This document shows positions 23,538-35,750 of a DNA stretch of 64,000 nt, piece after piece. Numbering within the stretch: the first letter of the stretch is position 1; the number at the start of each line of letters is the position of its first letter. The notes below the pieces were generated by a model. It made no database searches. It worked only from the letters and a program-made list of their open reading frames with translations, and had not been told where the DNA came from. The position numbers and the translations under genes were made by a program. The DNA is from Gnetum montanum (lineage: Eukaryota; Streptophyta; Gnetopsida; Gnetales; Gnetaceae), in NCBI GenBank assembly GCA_015680685.1, contig MNCI01000986.1, forward strand, positions 293,648 through 357,647. Reading direction: 5' to 3'.

Positions 23538-24370
23538 TGATGAAGCGTCTTCCTTGGGTTGCATTGACAAGATGCTATTGACGTGTGGTTTGATGTGTTG
23601 ATGAAGTCCTATCAATGTAGTGTCTATCTTTTCCTATAAATACACACTCACCAGCTACATTTATGGTATTCCATAGTTAGTATCCTAATGAAGCTCTTGC
23701 ATTTTGTTCATTTGATAGTTAGAATATTTGCTAAGTGCTCATAAAATGAGTAAAAAGTGTATGGATCTTTATTCGAAAAATGATGTGACTAAGCACCTTG
23801 GTGTGATTAACAATAAAAGCTTTCTTCACAAACCTTGCAACATTTGGAATTAGCTTAATGTTTACTCAATACATTTATTATTTGAGAAATTTACTTTAAT
23901 GCACCAAATTAATTAATTAAATAAAAATTAATTAATACACATAAGTACGACCACTTTGAGCATACGTTAATGCCTAGTAATCCCAATAGCACCTAATGCT
24001 TGGTAACCCAGTAGTGTTGTTATGTGTTTAGGATGTGTATGAAAAGTGGGAACAAATGCTTATGTTAGGATTAGTTAGGATATTAGTTAGTTATTAGATT
24101 AATCAAACATTTAATTACTTTATTTTATTTTCTAGCACTTAGGTGATTTAAAAAATAAATATAAAATGATAAAAATTAGATGCCTCAGTTACACTTAACC
24201 ATATATTTGCACTTCATAAGTAAAACTGAGAAGACAATGATCACATATGTTAGATTCACTTTCTAGACATAGTGTACTTAGAGAGCTAAAGTCTACGGAA
24301 TTTGACCAGATCGCTTAGTGAATGCTAGTGCTTCATATGGTTGGGTGTAGAGATTGCTGATTGCTCATCA
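23538..24370 (+). repeat. 5' LTR of F (TATA box 23635-23642)
   Basis: 833 bp running TGATGA...TCATCA, in the opposite orientation to the G1 LTRs. The TATA box TATAAATA sits in U3. The end 'CATATGGTTGGGTGTAG...' corresponds to the end of the B LTR. Confidence 0.85.
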
Positions 24371-24371
24371 T

Positions 24372-24389
24372 TGATGTTGTTGTCAGGGA
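24372..24389 (+). other. Primer binding site of F (Asp tRNA type)
   Basis: TGATGTTGTTGTCAGGGA follows the LTR end after one base. It differs from the Athila-type site TGGCGCCGTTGCCGGGGA only by C-to-T and G-to-A transitions, as methylated-cytosine decay would give. Confidence 0.75.
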
Positions 24390-24479
24390 CTTTAGTTAGC
24401 TACATGTGCTACCTAGGAGTTAGTGAAAGTTGTAACAAGCTTAAAGTCTCAATCATTAAAAATAATAATAATAGTAAAA

Positions 24480-26900
24480 GCACACTATTTTTCTTTCCAA
24501 CTAAAATGTCTTCTTCTCATAGGGATGAATCTCCACCATTGTTTAAGCATACATCTAATCAACAAAGGCATGAAGGGTCAAAATTGCTAATGCCCCAACA
24601 ATGTAGAGTGATCTATACTCATCCTGATGAGTATGTGCCAAACCTCACCTTCATTCTACATTAGGATGAATAGTTGTAGTAGAGGAACATGGAGGGCAAC
24701 ATTATGTTGATGCTCGATTGATTAGTTCCTACGATGTTGCTTTAAACTATCATGAAATTGGTTATCTAGGGGCTCAATGCTAAATATGTTATGTAGGACC
24801 ACCACTATCAAGATTATAATCCCATTGAGGCACAACATAAGAAAGATCATCAACAGGAGATGCATTACAAAGCATCGAAGGGGAAATGGTTCATAAACCC
24901 CTTATTTCTGCTAATTTAGAAGGAAGGAGAGGATCCCTTTTCTAAGGGACCTCAATTCACGAAATCTCCTCCCCTTTTCTTTGATGAGGGGACCCTTACC
25001 TGAAACTTACAATCCACCATAAATAATCCTAGTTTAGGGAAGAATAGGTCCATGACCATTGGGGCTCCAAAGGTGGGAGTCAAGCTAGGAACGTGGACAA
25101 GTATCACGATGATGAAAAGAATTATGATCATGGCCATGACTAGAAAAGCGGGGTTAGTAGACACTATGTTGGTGATGACTCTCCTTCCTCTTCACCTTCA
25201 ACATTCTCATCTTCTTCCTCCTCTAGCTTTGACCAAAGTTGCAAAAGATGTGACCATGATGGAGGTGACCAATGAGATAGAGATGATTGTAGGGCCCATT
25301 GAACTAGTAGAGATCAAGGGCATGGATAATCAAGGAAGGCCCACCACTACAAAAGAAGGAACAATAGAGGAAATCATAGGCATCATGGTCATCACAAAGA
25401 CTATGACTAGGATGGGCCTTTGCTTGCAACCATAAATATGTTGAATATTACAGAGGTTGTGAGAATTTTGATGATGCATCTAAAAGATAGAAAAATTAAA
25501 AGGTTGCATATAAAAAATATCCTCAAGTTCAAAGGGGAATACAACTTAGATCCATAAAATCATCTTTGAGCCTTTCATGATGTCTATGCATTATAGAACA
25601 TTGAAAATGAATGGAAAAAGCTAAAGCTATTCCAACAAACAATCATTAAGGAGGTTAAAAGCTGGTACTAGTCCTTAAAAACCTAATTAATCAAATGATG
25701 GAGTATGATGCTTGAACTCTTTAACAAAAATATCAGACATACTCTTGAGTGTCCAATCTCAAGAAGCAAATCCCAAGGGTGGGGACAAGGAACACATGAA
25801 TCCTTGGATGCAGCCATGAACAAATATTACTCTCTATTGCATAGGTGGCTAGGCCATAGCTTTTGTCAAAGGGAGCAACTTTTTCATATCATAGGTGGAC
25901 TCTAAACATAAATGAGGAGGACTCTTGGGGTTATGCTCAAGGGAGAATTTGAAATCTTAGAGCCCATCAAATCCAAATGCTGATTGAACAAGTAGCTAAA
26001 CAAGAAGGTGAGTTGTAGAAAAAGAAAAGTGTATAGGAGTATAACTGGGACCCTTCCATCCAAAAAAGGGAAGTCTAGTTCTATGACAATGAGGAGGAGG
26101 CACCACTTGATGAAATGGTGTATCATAAAACCTTGCTGATCCAAAAATCTATTTTTGAAATATTATCCAAGGTAAACAAAATGTGGGATTCTTTAGAAAA
26201 GAAGTTGCAAATTACCCTTAGAATTACAGAAGAGTCCAAAGAGCAAGGTAGTAGCTATGACTAAGGAGAATGTAAGAGGCTAAATGTGCCTATCAAAGGG
26301 GTAAGGGCAAAGCTGCTGCTGTTGAAGAGGCTACAAAATCTGAGACAAATGATGATGGTGGGTGTGACATATGCTAATATGAACATCCTAAGGGATGTTG
26401 TCCCATTGTGTCACACTTGTAGGAGTTTGGGGTGTATGCGCTAAATCTCAAATTGGTAAAAAGGAAACCACCTAGGAGGTTGCCTTATCCTTAAGGAAAC
26501 TATAGGTAGTTCCACCAACAATAAGCCTACTATTTGAGTGGAGCTCCACCCCAACCTCATGAGTAATGCAAGTAGTGGTAGCACCCATAGTCATGGGGAA
26601 TGCTACCGCTAAGGTAGTAGTACCTTTACCAGTAGCCAGATTCCTATGTGTTCTATGTTTAGCAACCAATTTCTCTATGTGACTCTTACATTCATGCCTC
26701 CTTTCAACACCATTACTACCCTCCTAAATATTATAGATCTTAATCTTCAAGAGGGGAATCACCATTTCCATTGTACCCTTCTCATCCTTCCGTACTTGTA
26801 CCTCTACCCTCAACTCAATTGCCATCAGTTCCATCCATGCAAGGAAAAATTCCTACCCAACTATAGCAAAGAAATGTCATGAGGGCTGTTGACTTACAAT
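24480..26900 (+). pseudogene. gag: F gag remnant
   Basis: An N-terminal segment (24341-24664) is unrecognised. From about 25450 the frame follows the B gag: 'FKGEYNLDP' with an 'AFHDVYAL.NIE' block, 'KLKLFQQTIIKE', 'SLDAAMNKYYSLLHRWLGHS', 'FHIIGGL', then a C..C..H..G.C segment near 26365-26400 ('YEHPKGCCP') and a Tyr/Gln/Pro-rich tail to 26900. Dozens of stops break it. It would form the particle shell. Confidence 0.75.
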
Positions 26901-27059
26901 CGACTTCTTAGCCAAGTTTCTTGGAAAAAAACCCCAAAAGACCCTTCTTTTAAACTAGTAGTTCTTCTAAGCCCTAATAGACACCTACAACTAATGACCA
27001 TGCTTCTCCCTCATCCTTTGCAACCTCATTCAATGTCCCATCAAACCAAATGCCTCTCA

Positions 27060-27500
27060 AAGTACGTATTATGATGTTGATCCATGTGGTCATTGATTAG
27101 ATTAAGGGTGGTCACCTTCCCAAAAAATGATCTGATGTTAGGAATCCACTTATTTATTTGTGAATTGTTGGCAATGAGCCTTGCAAGGCTCTTTTGGACT
27201 CAAGTTTTGGTGTAAATTTGATCTCCCATGAAATGTACAAAGCTTGGAACCTACCTCCACTTATGAAGAGAAACATTCATCTTAAGTTGGCAGATTAATC
27301 CATCACTGTTCTCATGGGATTGGTGGAGGATATTATAACCACTGTTTGTAAGTGGTCCTATCTTGCTGACTTCTTGGTGATTCATGTTGATAATTGTAAG
27401 GGGGACTTCCCAATCATCATGGGAAGGGCTTGGTTGAGCATCATAGATGCATGGCTTGGAATCTGAGACCTCTCCTTGAAAATTTCCAAGAAAATGAATT
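27060..27500 (+). pseudogene. pr: F aspartic protease remnant
   Basis: Retropepsin-like protease that would cut the polyprotein. The active-site strand reads 'ALLDSSFGVNLISHEMY' near 27185-27240 (usual form LLDSGSxVNLIS), followed by 'HLKLAD.SITVLMGLVEDI', 'ADFLVIHVDN' and 'PIIMGRAWLSIIDAW', the flap and the hydrophobic C-terminal strand. It lines up with the D protease at 52254-52859. One stop within LAD-S and another after AWLGI. Confidence 0.82.
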
Positions 27501-27550
27501 TGGAAAGATTGAGAGGAAGTGCATTTCATGCATTATGTTTAGTGACATCA

Positions 27551-30500
27551 GGTGTAATTGTGTGTAAAAATTATGGACCTTAAAAGGAGCATCTATCACA
27601 ACATGTAGATAGTGTGCCGATGTGACAGAAATTCAAAGGTGCTTATATGTAGTAGCCACAAAATAAGAGGGTACCTAGTGGCTCATTGCTAAACCTGATA
27701 GTAGCTCAAGCATATGCATGAAACTAACTAAGAGCCTTAAGAGTGCCTATAGTAAAGGCATGGATGAACTACAATGGATTGCATTAATCAACATATCTAG
27801 ATATCTACATCACAAACCTTTGTATATTATATCAAGAATGGTAAATTTTCTCTACTACACAAGTGATGGACTCACACAATGTATCCTTAAAGAAAATGTA
27901 GATGCTATGTAGCCAAAGCAACATCCATAGTTTGAAGCTTTAATCTCATAATAGCACTTGGCCCAATGCAAAGACAATTTGTAATGATTGCAAAGAATAT
28001 AAAGGTAGAAAAATTTAGTAAAATGGGAGAGGGCAAGGAATCCTAAAGTTCAATTTTGCTATTACACTAAGGAGGTTTATATAGGATTGGAAGTGTGCTA
28101 TTAATGGCCAAGATAAGGTCTAATAAATATTTGGCCCTATAAAAAATTTGGACATGGAAAATAGGATTAACATATATTTAACATAAAAATAGAGGTCACA
28201 AGCTTCTATATGCTTTAAACCATGTTTGAAAATTTAACCACATGAGAAAGATATGATTGTTCCAAGTTTTCTTTTATTATGGGTCTTAAAATTTCAAATT
28301 GATAATAAAACTTAAAATAGCATAACAAAGGAGCTTTGACCATGTGGTGAGATGAGAGGAGAGAAGAGATAAGGACTTCTTATTAAATCATGGTATCAAA
28401 TCTAAACCTTTAAAAATAGTTTTGGCTTTATTTTTTTTTACCCTGCAACATTACAATTCCAACCATCATAAAATATCATTAAAATTTCAACCCTTAAAAA
28501 TTCTAATTAGAATGTTGCAATGATGACTTAATCCTTGACTTAGTAAGATGTTAATGCTGACATGGTAGTGCTAGATACTAATGTGACAAGTACTACACAT
28601 GGCAAGTGAGACCTACTTGATAATGTGGTAATGACATCATCATGTTGACTAATTGATGTGGCACTTTAACTTGATGTGGTGTTGACATAATCAATTTGAT
28701 CACTATTGACTTATTATCCATATTTGACCAAAACTTTAACCCACCATATTTCTCTCATTTAGGTTTCATTTCTAGCAAATAAGGGATCATTTGTGAAGTT
28801 TCTAAATGTTCTAAACATAATGGTGAAATCAAATTCTTCATCTAAGATCATCTTAAATCATTTATAAAATTTCACGATAATCTAAATGCTTCCAAAAATA
28901 ATTAATAATGCCACTTTAATAATGAAATATAGAAATCACTATTACTTATTTGCAATATTCTTAGTAGCAATAAAATATATAAATTTAGTTATTAGAAATA
29001 CATAAAATATACACGTAAAATATGCTAAAAATGATATAACTCAACTAACATTTTGCCTATTCCATGGTACAATAATGCAAAAATAATAAATCATCTCAAT
29101 TTATTATTTCCAATAAAAAATAATTTTTAATCACTAACTTCTTTTCCTATGACAAGATTGTCCATTTATATCTTTTTTTGAAAAAAGTTACTTTGGTATG
29201 TACCCCATAGTAACTAAAATACCCTTACAAGGTTTACATCGTCCTTACTAATATGACTTACAAACTCAAAGTATTAATCCCCTCTTCCTAAGTTTTAATG
29301 ATTTGAGGTACATATTAGCTTTGACTCATTTCTTAACTTGATTTTTAGTATCATCCTTATTAGTCATAACTATTAGTCTTCACACTAGGAGTTTTATTTA
29401 AGTTTAAACTTAATTTAAGATATTTTAATTAAGGATGTAAGGAAACTAAAGTTCTTGAACGAAAACTTTACCTTTATTTAACCTGAATTATCATTTTCCT
29501 CATTGCTTCTAGCCTCAAAACAAGCTTTGTAGGTAAAAAGAACTAAAATGATAATTTATTTAACTATGAGCATTAATATCTACTAGTATCCATAATATAA
29601 GCATATACTATATAATGGTCATTAGAGGCTCAATTCTCATCTCATCAAGGTTGGGTCCTTAGAGAGGTAGTGAACTCCATCACTCTAAGTAGTTATTGTT
29701 CCTACAATTTTTTCTTCCTAACTTTACAATCACACCTTCATGAATTAAGCATTAAAGTACTTAATCCATAGTCACAACCGGTCTTTGATTTGACTTGACC
29801 TTCATTAAGCCAATGATAATGACATGATGAAGCATAAATATCCAATGAAATGTAGACTTGGCCTAGTGCATGTGAACCAGAAATAATAAAGGAATGATAA
29901 AAATGTTGGAGTTAAATGATAAAATTGACTAAGATTTTATTGTTGAAAATAAAACTAATTATGAAAGATGAACTATGTGAAATGAAATAGAATCCAAGTA
30001 TAAAAAGGTGAATAAAAGAACATAAAACATTAAAATATAGGGAGTTATGATGTGAGGAAAAGGATTTTAGTTTTGTTCCCAAAAAAATTAGAAAAATGCA
30101 TTATTACTAGAATAGAAGTCTCCATCTTTTATGGAGGTCCAAATTGCAAGTGTAGTTGAAAAACGTAACTGAAATAAAACTTTTAATAAGAGCCCAATTT
30201 GTGAGTAAAATGTGGGTTTGGAGAGTGAAATCAAAGCTTTGGAGGATGGATATATGGATGGAGAAGTTGTGAATGCTTTCCAGAATCAATCTAAGTTTAA
30301 AATAGGGCTATTTTAACTAAGTGTGCCAAGAATGATGCTAGAGCTAAAAAACTTCTCTTGGGAGACTTACATATAAATATGGACAAAATTCTCTAAGTAT
30401 GGGATGTTAATACTGGTGTTGCTTCACTAATGGTAATGCTATGTTAGTATAAGTACTGGAGCCATAGAAGGTATCATGATGATCATGAAGTACATAGAAG

Positions 30501-30810
30501 ATGCTAGGATGTCTACTAGTCATGCTTTTAATCTACTAAATCTCAAAAAGCACTCTCAATCTCAACAAAATGGTCTTGAATTTAATTTTTAATGTAGTAT
30601 TTATAGGGCTAGGGTCTTCAAATTCAACCTCGAAGTTAAGTGTAGTTAACCCAAAGTTTGTTTTTAGAATCTAGAAGTTAAAGGACATATTGATGACACT
30701 AAGAAAAATAACTCTAGTGCCAATGCTCACACTCAAATCAATGTTAACATTACCAAGGACTTCAAAAAATTTTCCAAAATTTTCCAAACTACTTTCCAAG
30801 TCTTCATGAT
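27551..30810. other. Unassigned AT-rich stretch between F and A
   Basis: No domain recognised. A TATA-like minus-strand CCTATATAAACC lies near 28077-28088. Short repeated 'gatgtggcac' words occur near 28560-28690. Near 30310-30390 a + frame 'ARAKKLLLGDLHINMDKI' faintly recalls a Copia gag but is too short to call. Probably several eroded repeats. Confidence 0.35.
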
Positions 30811-31725
30811 TGATGAGTGGCGAATAGACCTTACACCGAACCATACAAATTAGTAAGTGTTCACATGCGATCTAGTCAAATTCCATGGACTTATAGCCTT
30901 CTGAGTACATTGGTTTCTAAGAAGTGAAACTAACTATTTTAATTGTTTTCTTCTCAATTACACTTGTGAAATGCAAAGGTATGGTTAAGTGCAACTAAGG
31001 CATATGATTTTTATTATTTTTATGTTTTATGTTTTAAGTTGTATAAGGGTAAAGAATAATGCATAAAATAAAATAATTAGATCGATAACTGAATTTAACT
31101 TGCTACACCTAACTAATTCTAACATAAGCATCCATTCTCACTTGATATACACATCTTGAACACATTTAACACTAGCAAGTTACCAAATGTTAAGTGTTAC
31201 TTGGATCACCAAGCACTAAGCATATGTTCAAAGTGGTCGTACTTATGTGCTTCATTAACTGGTATTTAATCTAGCTTGATTTAGCTTAATTATTTAAAGA
31301 ATTAAAGGAAATTACATAAAACATTAAATGCATAAATAAACAATTAATCTATTTGAAAGTGATGTAAGGTTTATTAGAAAGCTCGTCTTTATTGCCACAC
31401 ACACTATCATGCTAAGGTATAATAGTGATCGAATAAAGATTCGTACACTCTTTAACTCCTACTGTAGACACTTAAAAAAATTATTTTAACTTTCAAGCAA
31501 GAAAACTACAAGAGATCTACTACAATATGACCAAAGATGCCATAAACATGATCGGTGAGCATGTATTTATAGGTGAAAATAGACATTGCATTGACAAGGC
31601 CATGTCAACAAATCAAATCCCATGTTAAGGTAGGCATGGTGATGGGGTCATGTCAATGGGGTTGTGTCCATAGGGCCACATCAATGAGGCCTCATCGACA
31701 GGACCCAAGAAAACATGATTCATCA
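30811..31725 (-). repeat. 3' LTR of A
   Basis: 915 bp, TGATGA...TCATCA, with the family pattern of ACCATACAAAT and, on the minus strand, a TATA box (reverse complement of TATTTATAG near 31564). The minus-strand polypurine tract follows at 31726-31741. Confidence 0.87.
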
Positions 31726-31741
31726 TACCCTCATGATTGAA
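31726..31741 (-). promoter_or_regulatory. 3' polypurine tract of A
   Basis: The minus strand reads TTCAATCATGAGGGTA directly before the LTR start TGATGA. Confidence 0.7.
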
Positions 31742-31989
31742 TAAAAACTAGTCCTCAAGTGAACAAAGGAGGAACCAATTTCTTCAAAAATTTTGGGAAG
31801 GTATGGGATTATTGACTAACTATTAACATTCACAAACACAAACACAAACAAATAGTAAGTTCCCAAGTGTATATATTTATAATCATTACAAAATTTTGGT
31901 ATTTAGGACAACAAAATTAAACACCAAAACAAAAATTACAAATACAATTCCTCTGATGGTGTGAAACTAAGGAAGAAATTAAAATGGTC

Positions 31990-34582
31990 CTAGACAGTGG
32001 AGGTTCTTGAGACTTTGAAGGAACTTCTCCTACTTCAAGCGCATGTGGTGGCTGAGGTGGTTGTGGCTATCTTGAGGCAGTTGCAACTTCTTGGGAAAGA
32101 TGGAAGGCATCCAATAGTACTTTCATCTTCTCCTTCTTACTTTTGGTATCATTCACAGTCCACACCACCTTGCAAATGTGGACTAGTGTGGGAACATCCC
32201 AAGGATAGGGCATTATCGGTAATAGCTCCTTCACATTAATGAACTAAATAGCAAAACATTTTCGTTCAACATTAAACACCTTGACTACATTCTTCAACTT
32301 TTAGTAGTCACTCATTCTCTTCGTTAGGTTCTCGGCTGTAGACCATTGATCGGTGAAGCACTACCTAATTACATTGAGTCTTTAATTTTCCACCTTAAGC
32401 TTCTACTTAGTGTCTTTGTGATGCTTGAACTCAGCTTTGTATAGTAAGTACGAACTAGCCACCTATTTCTCTAATTCAAACTACAACTATTTGATAGTTA
32501 GCATTGCTAGATTTGCATAGCAGAGATTGGCAAGCTCCATGAACTCTATCATGTCCTTGATTTGCCTCTCTTTCATGTAGATCTCCACCTTGTTGTAGTC
32601 ATTGAGCGCATCAAAAATAGGCTACCAGACATCACCTCCTTCCTTGAGTTATTGGAGGGCCTCATTAACTTTCACCTTCACTATCTAAATATGTTTTTCA
32701 TTGATTTATTTTTGTAGACCAATTTGATCTTTGTAGTGAATTTTAACTCTCTTAAATTTGAGAGCCTCATTTTTCTAGGTGGCCACCTCTATTATAGATT
32801 TTTTGACAAAGGGCCCAAACTTCCTCAATGGAGAGATTTATATTTTTGGTTGCCAATCTCCTTAGTTCAGTGTTTAGTCTAGCTAACTACTTCTGCTATT
32901 GATGGATGAAATCTTGCATTTGCTACTTTTGCACATCAACATTCCATAGGTAGTGATTTTCTATGATCATAGTAACCTTCTTCTAGTGAATTTGATTCAA
33001 GGTCTTTTGGATATTATGCATGGTAACATTGGCCAAGGATTGATCAACGATTGTTGTCTCCTTCACATTCTCAACCTTCTTAAGCTTTTCCTAAAGCTAT
33101 TAAAAAGCTTCATCACAAGTCAGTGTAGGGCTAAGAAATGCCAAATCAGCAAAGTGGGCCCTTAGTTTTGCTACCTCTATAGCCAAGCATTGGTTTTGAG
33201 CCTAGGCTATTTTGAGTTGCTCTTCCATGCTAATGCATTTTCCCTTTGCTTCCAATAGGTTTGACTAGGTTGTAGTGACTGTATCTGAAAGATCAAAGAC
33301 ATCTAAAATCAATTTCCTGATTCCCACTAGTTAGTCTAGTAACTCCTCATGTTGCGCTATGTTCAATTTACTGCTAACTATTCCTGTGGATGTCTGCACA
33401 TCTCTTAGTGTTGAACCATTTGGTATAGACACCATAGGTGTGTTTAATGCTTTGGTAATTCTATCAACAACCACCTCTACTACTGTCTCCTATCCATGGT
33501 GCTACATCACCAAGACAGTTGCTCCCTCACCCCCTCCAAGAGCACCGAGAAAGTAATGACATTCCTAGAGACTTCTAGAAATTGTTGTTGTTGTGAGAGA
33601 GAGATTGTTACCTCTTAAGTGCTAGGATTCGATCTTGTGGGCAGCTGCATTCTTTGAGTTGAGAAGATTAGCACACATCCTTCCATATAGCTAATGGTTT
33701 GAGCTAGTTCATTGAGGTGCCATTTTGCATAGTTTTCTAATGAGGTAAGGAAAGGGCAAGGCCTTTCTTCCATGTTTTTTTTTCCATAAGTCGCTTCTGT
33801 GTCTCCAAAAAGATTAGTTGTGGAAGATTCACAGGGAATTTCCCATTGAAAGTACCACATGCATGGGCAGAAAAGGCAATCACCTTACTAAACCTCATCG
33901 TTGGATTAAGATGATAGGTTCCTATCTTGAAATATACATGCTTCACTAGGGTGAGTGCACCATAGTCCTTGTAGTCTAGTCCATAACATCACTAGGTCTA
34001 CTCCTTCTTTGCCTCTAGGTCTACTTGTGTGAAGATCTCTATCAAATCTATTCCAATATTAGGGAAATCAAGGACCTGTGCAATATCCTCCACTGAGTAG
34101 GATACCTAAATCTCCTTGATCTTCACAGTGGCTCTTGCCTTCCTACCATTTTAGAAGAAATATGTCTCTTCCATGTACCATTCTCCATTGGAAGTGATGA
34201 TTGGCCACATGGGAGAGTTCTACAATGGTGCTTTGACTTTTGGTGGAGCATGTTCTAGGAATGATCCAAAGCTCAATTCTTAGAGAACTAAATGTTGGAT
34301 ATTACAAGGCTTGATCTGATCTAGGTAGGCTTGAGTTAATGTGACCTCAAGTCTTCGCACTGGTCCTGGTGCCTCATCCCAATGGGATTGTTTAATTATG
34401 GCCACTTTCTTGGGAATCCATTGGACAAATTCCACTTTAGGCTACTCCCAAAGATGTCTTGTTACATGAGTTTTTGGTGCTTGTTCTTGAGCTTGTTCTT
34501 GTTGCTCTCTTCTAACTCTAGGTTGTTTGTCCCTTGGTTGAAATAGTCCTCCTTCCTACATGTGTATTGTTCTAGGTGCCAC
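31990..34582 (-). pseudogene. ORF3 of element A (env-position ORF, unknown function)
   Basis: Same protein as B 60042-62780. It starts where B has ATG-GCC-CCA; here GTG-GCA-CCT (34580-34582). Read leftwards: a Gln/Glu-rich segment; 'ITSNGEWYMEETYFF'; 'VSYSVEDIAQVLDFPN'; 'YFKIGTYHLNPTMRFSKVIA' (33737-33946); 'GKFPVNLPQ'; 'LNELAQTISYMEG'; then a long Lys/Glu/Leu-rich coiled coil and 'MPYPWDVP' with 'SKKEKMKVLLDAFH' near 32080-32200. Many TAG/TAA/TGA codons. It lies between the spacer and 3' LTR, where Athila-type elements carry an env-like ORF, but I see no signal peptide or transmembrane segment and do not recognise the family. Confidence 0.75.
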
Positions 34583-35750
34583 ATGTAATCACAACATGAC
34601 CAAGGATTAGCACTTATTGTGTAACTTGAAATACTTGGAATACCTTATCTCTTAGGGTAGTTACACTTAGAAAAGTTGTGATCATGGTAGATTTGATTAT
34701 TTTAATATTATTTTATTATTATTTGATTAGATAGATTATTGCAGTGTGTTGGAAGGGTTTAACTCTCATAGGTTGATGATTTAATATTATTTTATTCATT
34801 AAACCCATGGGAGAGTTAGAAAAGTTCCATTTTTTTTTTCCAAAAACCTAAGGTTTGTCATCCCTGTGACATAAAGAATACCTTCGAAAGCTACAAGACT
34901 GAGGAACAAAGTGAATTGAACAAACAATTTAAAAGTTATGGGCTCTGGAAGATTTTAAACTTTGCAAAATTGTAATAACTTCCCTTAAATTTGAAGAAAA
35001 TGATAAAAAATTCCTAAGTGGTGGGCACTATATATAGAATTTTTTCCATGCATTGACTAGGCCTCATTGATGGGGCCTAGTTGATGTGGTTAGTTACATT
35101 AACTGGGCTTAGTTAACACAGATACTGATCCCTATTGACCAAGTAAAAATTAAAAAAAAAAATACAAAGAGCTTTTGAATGAGATTGGAAAAGTCCAAAA
35201 AGCCATGAACACAATGAGATACATGAAGAGGGCTTGAAATTTGATAAAATATGGACAATGATTGGAGAAATGCCTTAAGGAGTACATAGTTGGATGTAAC
35301 TGATGGGGTATACAAAAGATTTGATTGTCAAAATGTTCCTGGATAAGGGACTTAACTAGTCCAACCAAGAGCTATACAAGTGGATCCTCCCCATAGTAGG
35401 CTTATCCCCTTTTTTTGACCTTACATAGCCTCAACTAAGGAGTCCATGGGTCCCATAGTTGATTAATGGTTATGAAAAGTTAAGGACCAAATCTGAAAGA
35501 ATCTACTTAAGAATTTTAGCACATCAAACTAAGACATTGAACAAAAACATGAAAATCAGTAGTGAGGTGAGTTATGAAAAGCATTGATAGATGAGATAGA
35601 GATTGAAATGGATTTCCCAATCATGGTTGCATGAAGTCCCTTATGAATTTCATGGTTAAATGACCTGATCAAGTTCATCCTTAGTCTAGATCAAAACCAA
35701 CCAATTTTGATGACTTTGCATCATCACTCTAGGACCAGTTTGAAACACCA
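34583..35750 (-). other. Spacer of A upstream of ORF3
   Basis: No coding. It aligns in blocks with the D spacer, for example near 34860-34890 ('aataccttcgaaagc' versus D near 47270) and 35380 ('gtggatcctccccatagtaggct'). A TATATATAG run sits near 35031-35038, paralleled in D near 47430. Confidence 0.6.

Larger units (their letters stand above)
23538..27550 (+). mobile_element. Gypsy element F (TGATGA family), truncated after protease
   Basis: 5' LTR, Asp-tRNA primer site, gag and protease follow each other on the + strand, as in a Ty3/Gypsy element. RT should follow directly after protease (as in D) but is absent. The sequence loses identity at about 27.55 kb and no 3' LTR in this orientation was found before A begins at 30811. 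Confidence 0.8.
30811..35750 (-). mobile_element. Gypsy element A (TGATGA family), 3' part
   Basis: 3' LTR, polypurine tract, ORF3 and spacer are in the same order as in D. Similarity to the D spacer (47.0-48.2 kb) persists to about 35750, where element E begins. The pol and 5' parts of A are not visible in the window. Confidence 0.82.

Noticed and set aside
25052-25435. 127-codon + frame rich in Met, Thr and Ile as a separate gene
   Set aside because: It lies in the N-terminal gag region of F; composition is low-complexity and a frame-shifted reading of gag is the simpler explanation.
31997-32239. 80-codon + frame in the A ORF3 region
   Set aside because: Complement of the conserved C-terminal part of ORF3 on the minus strand.
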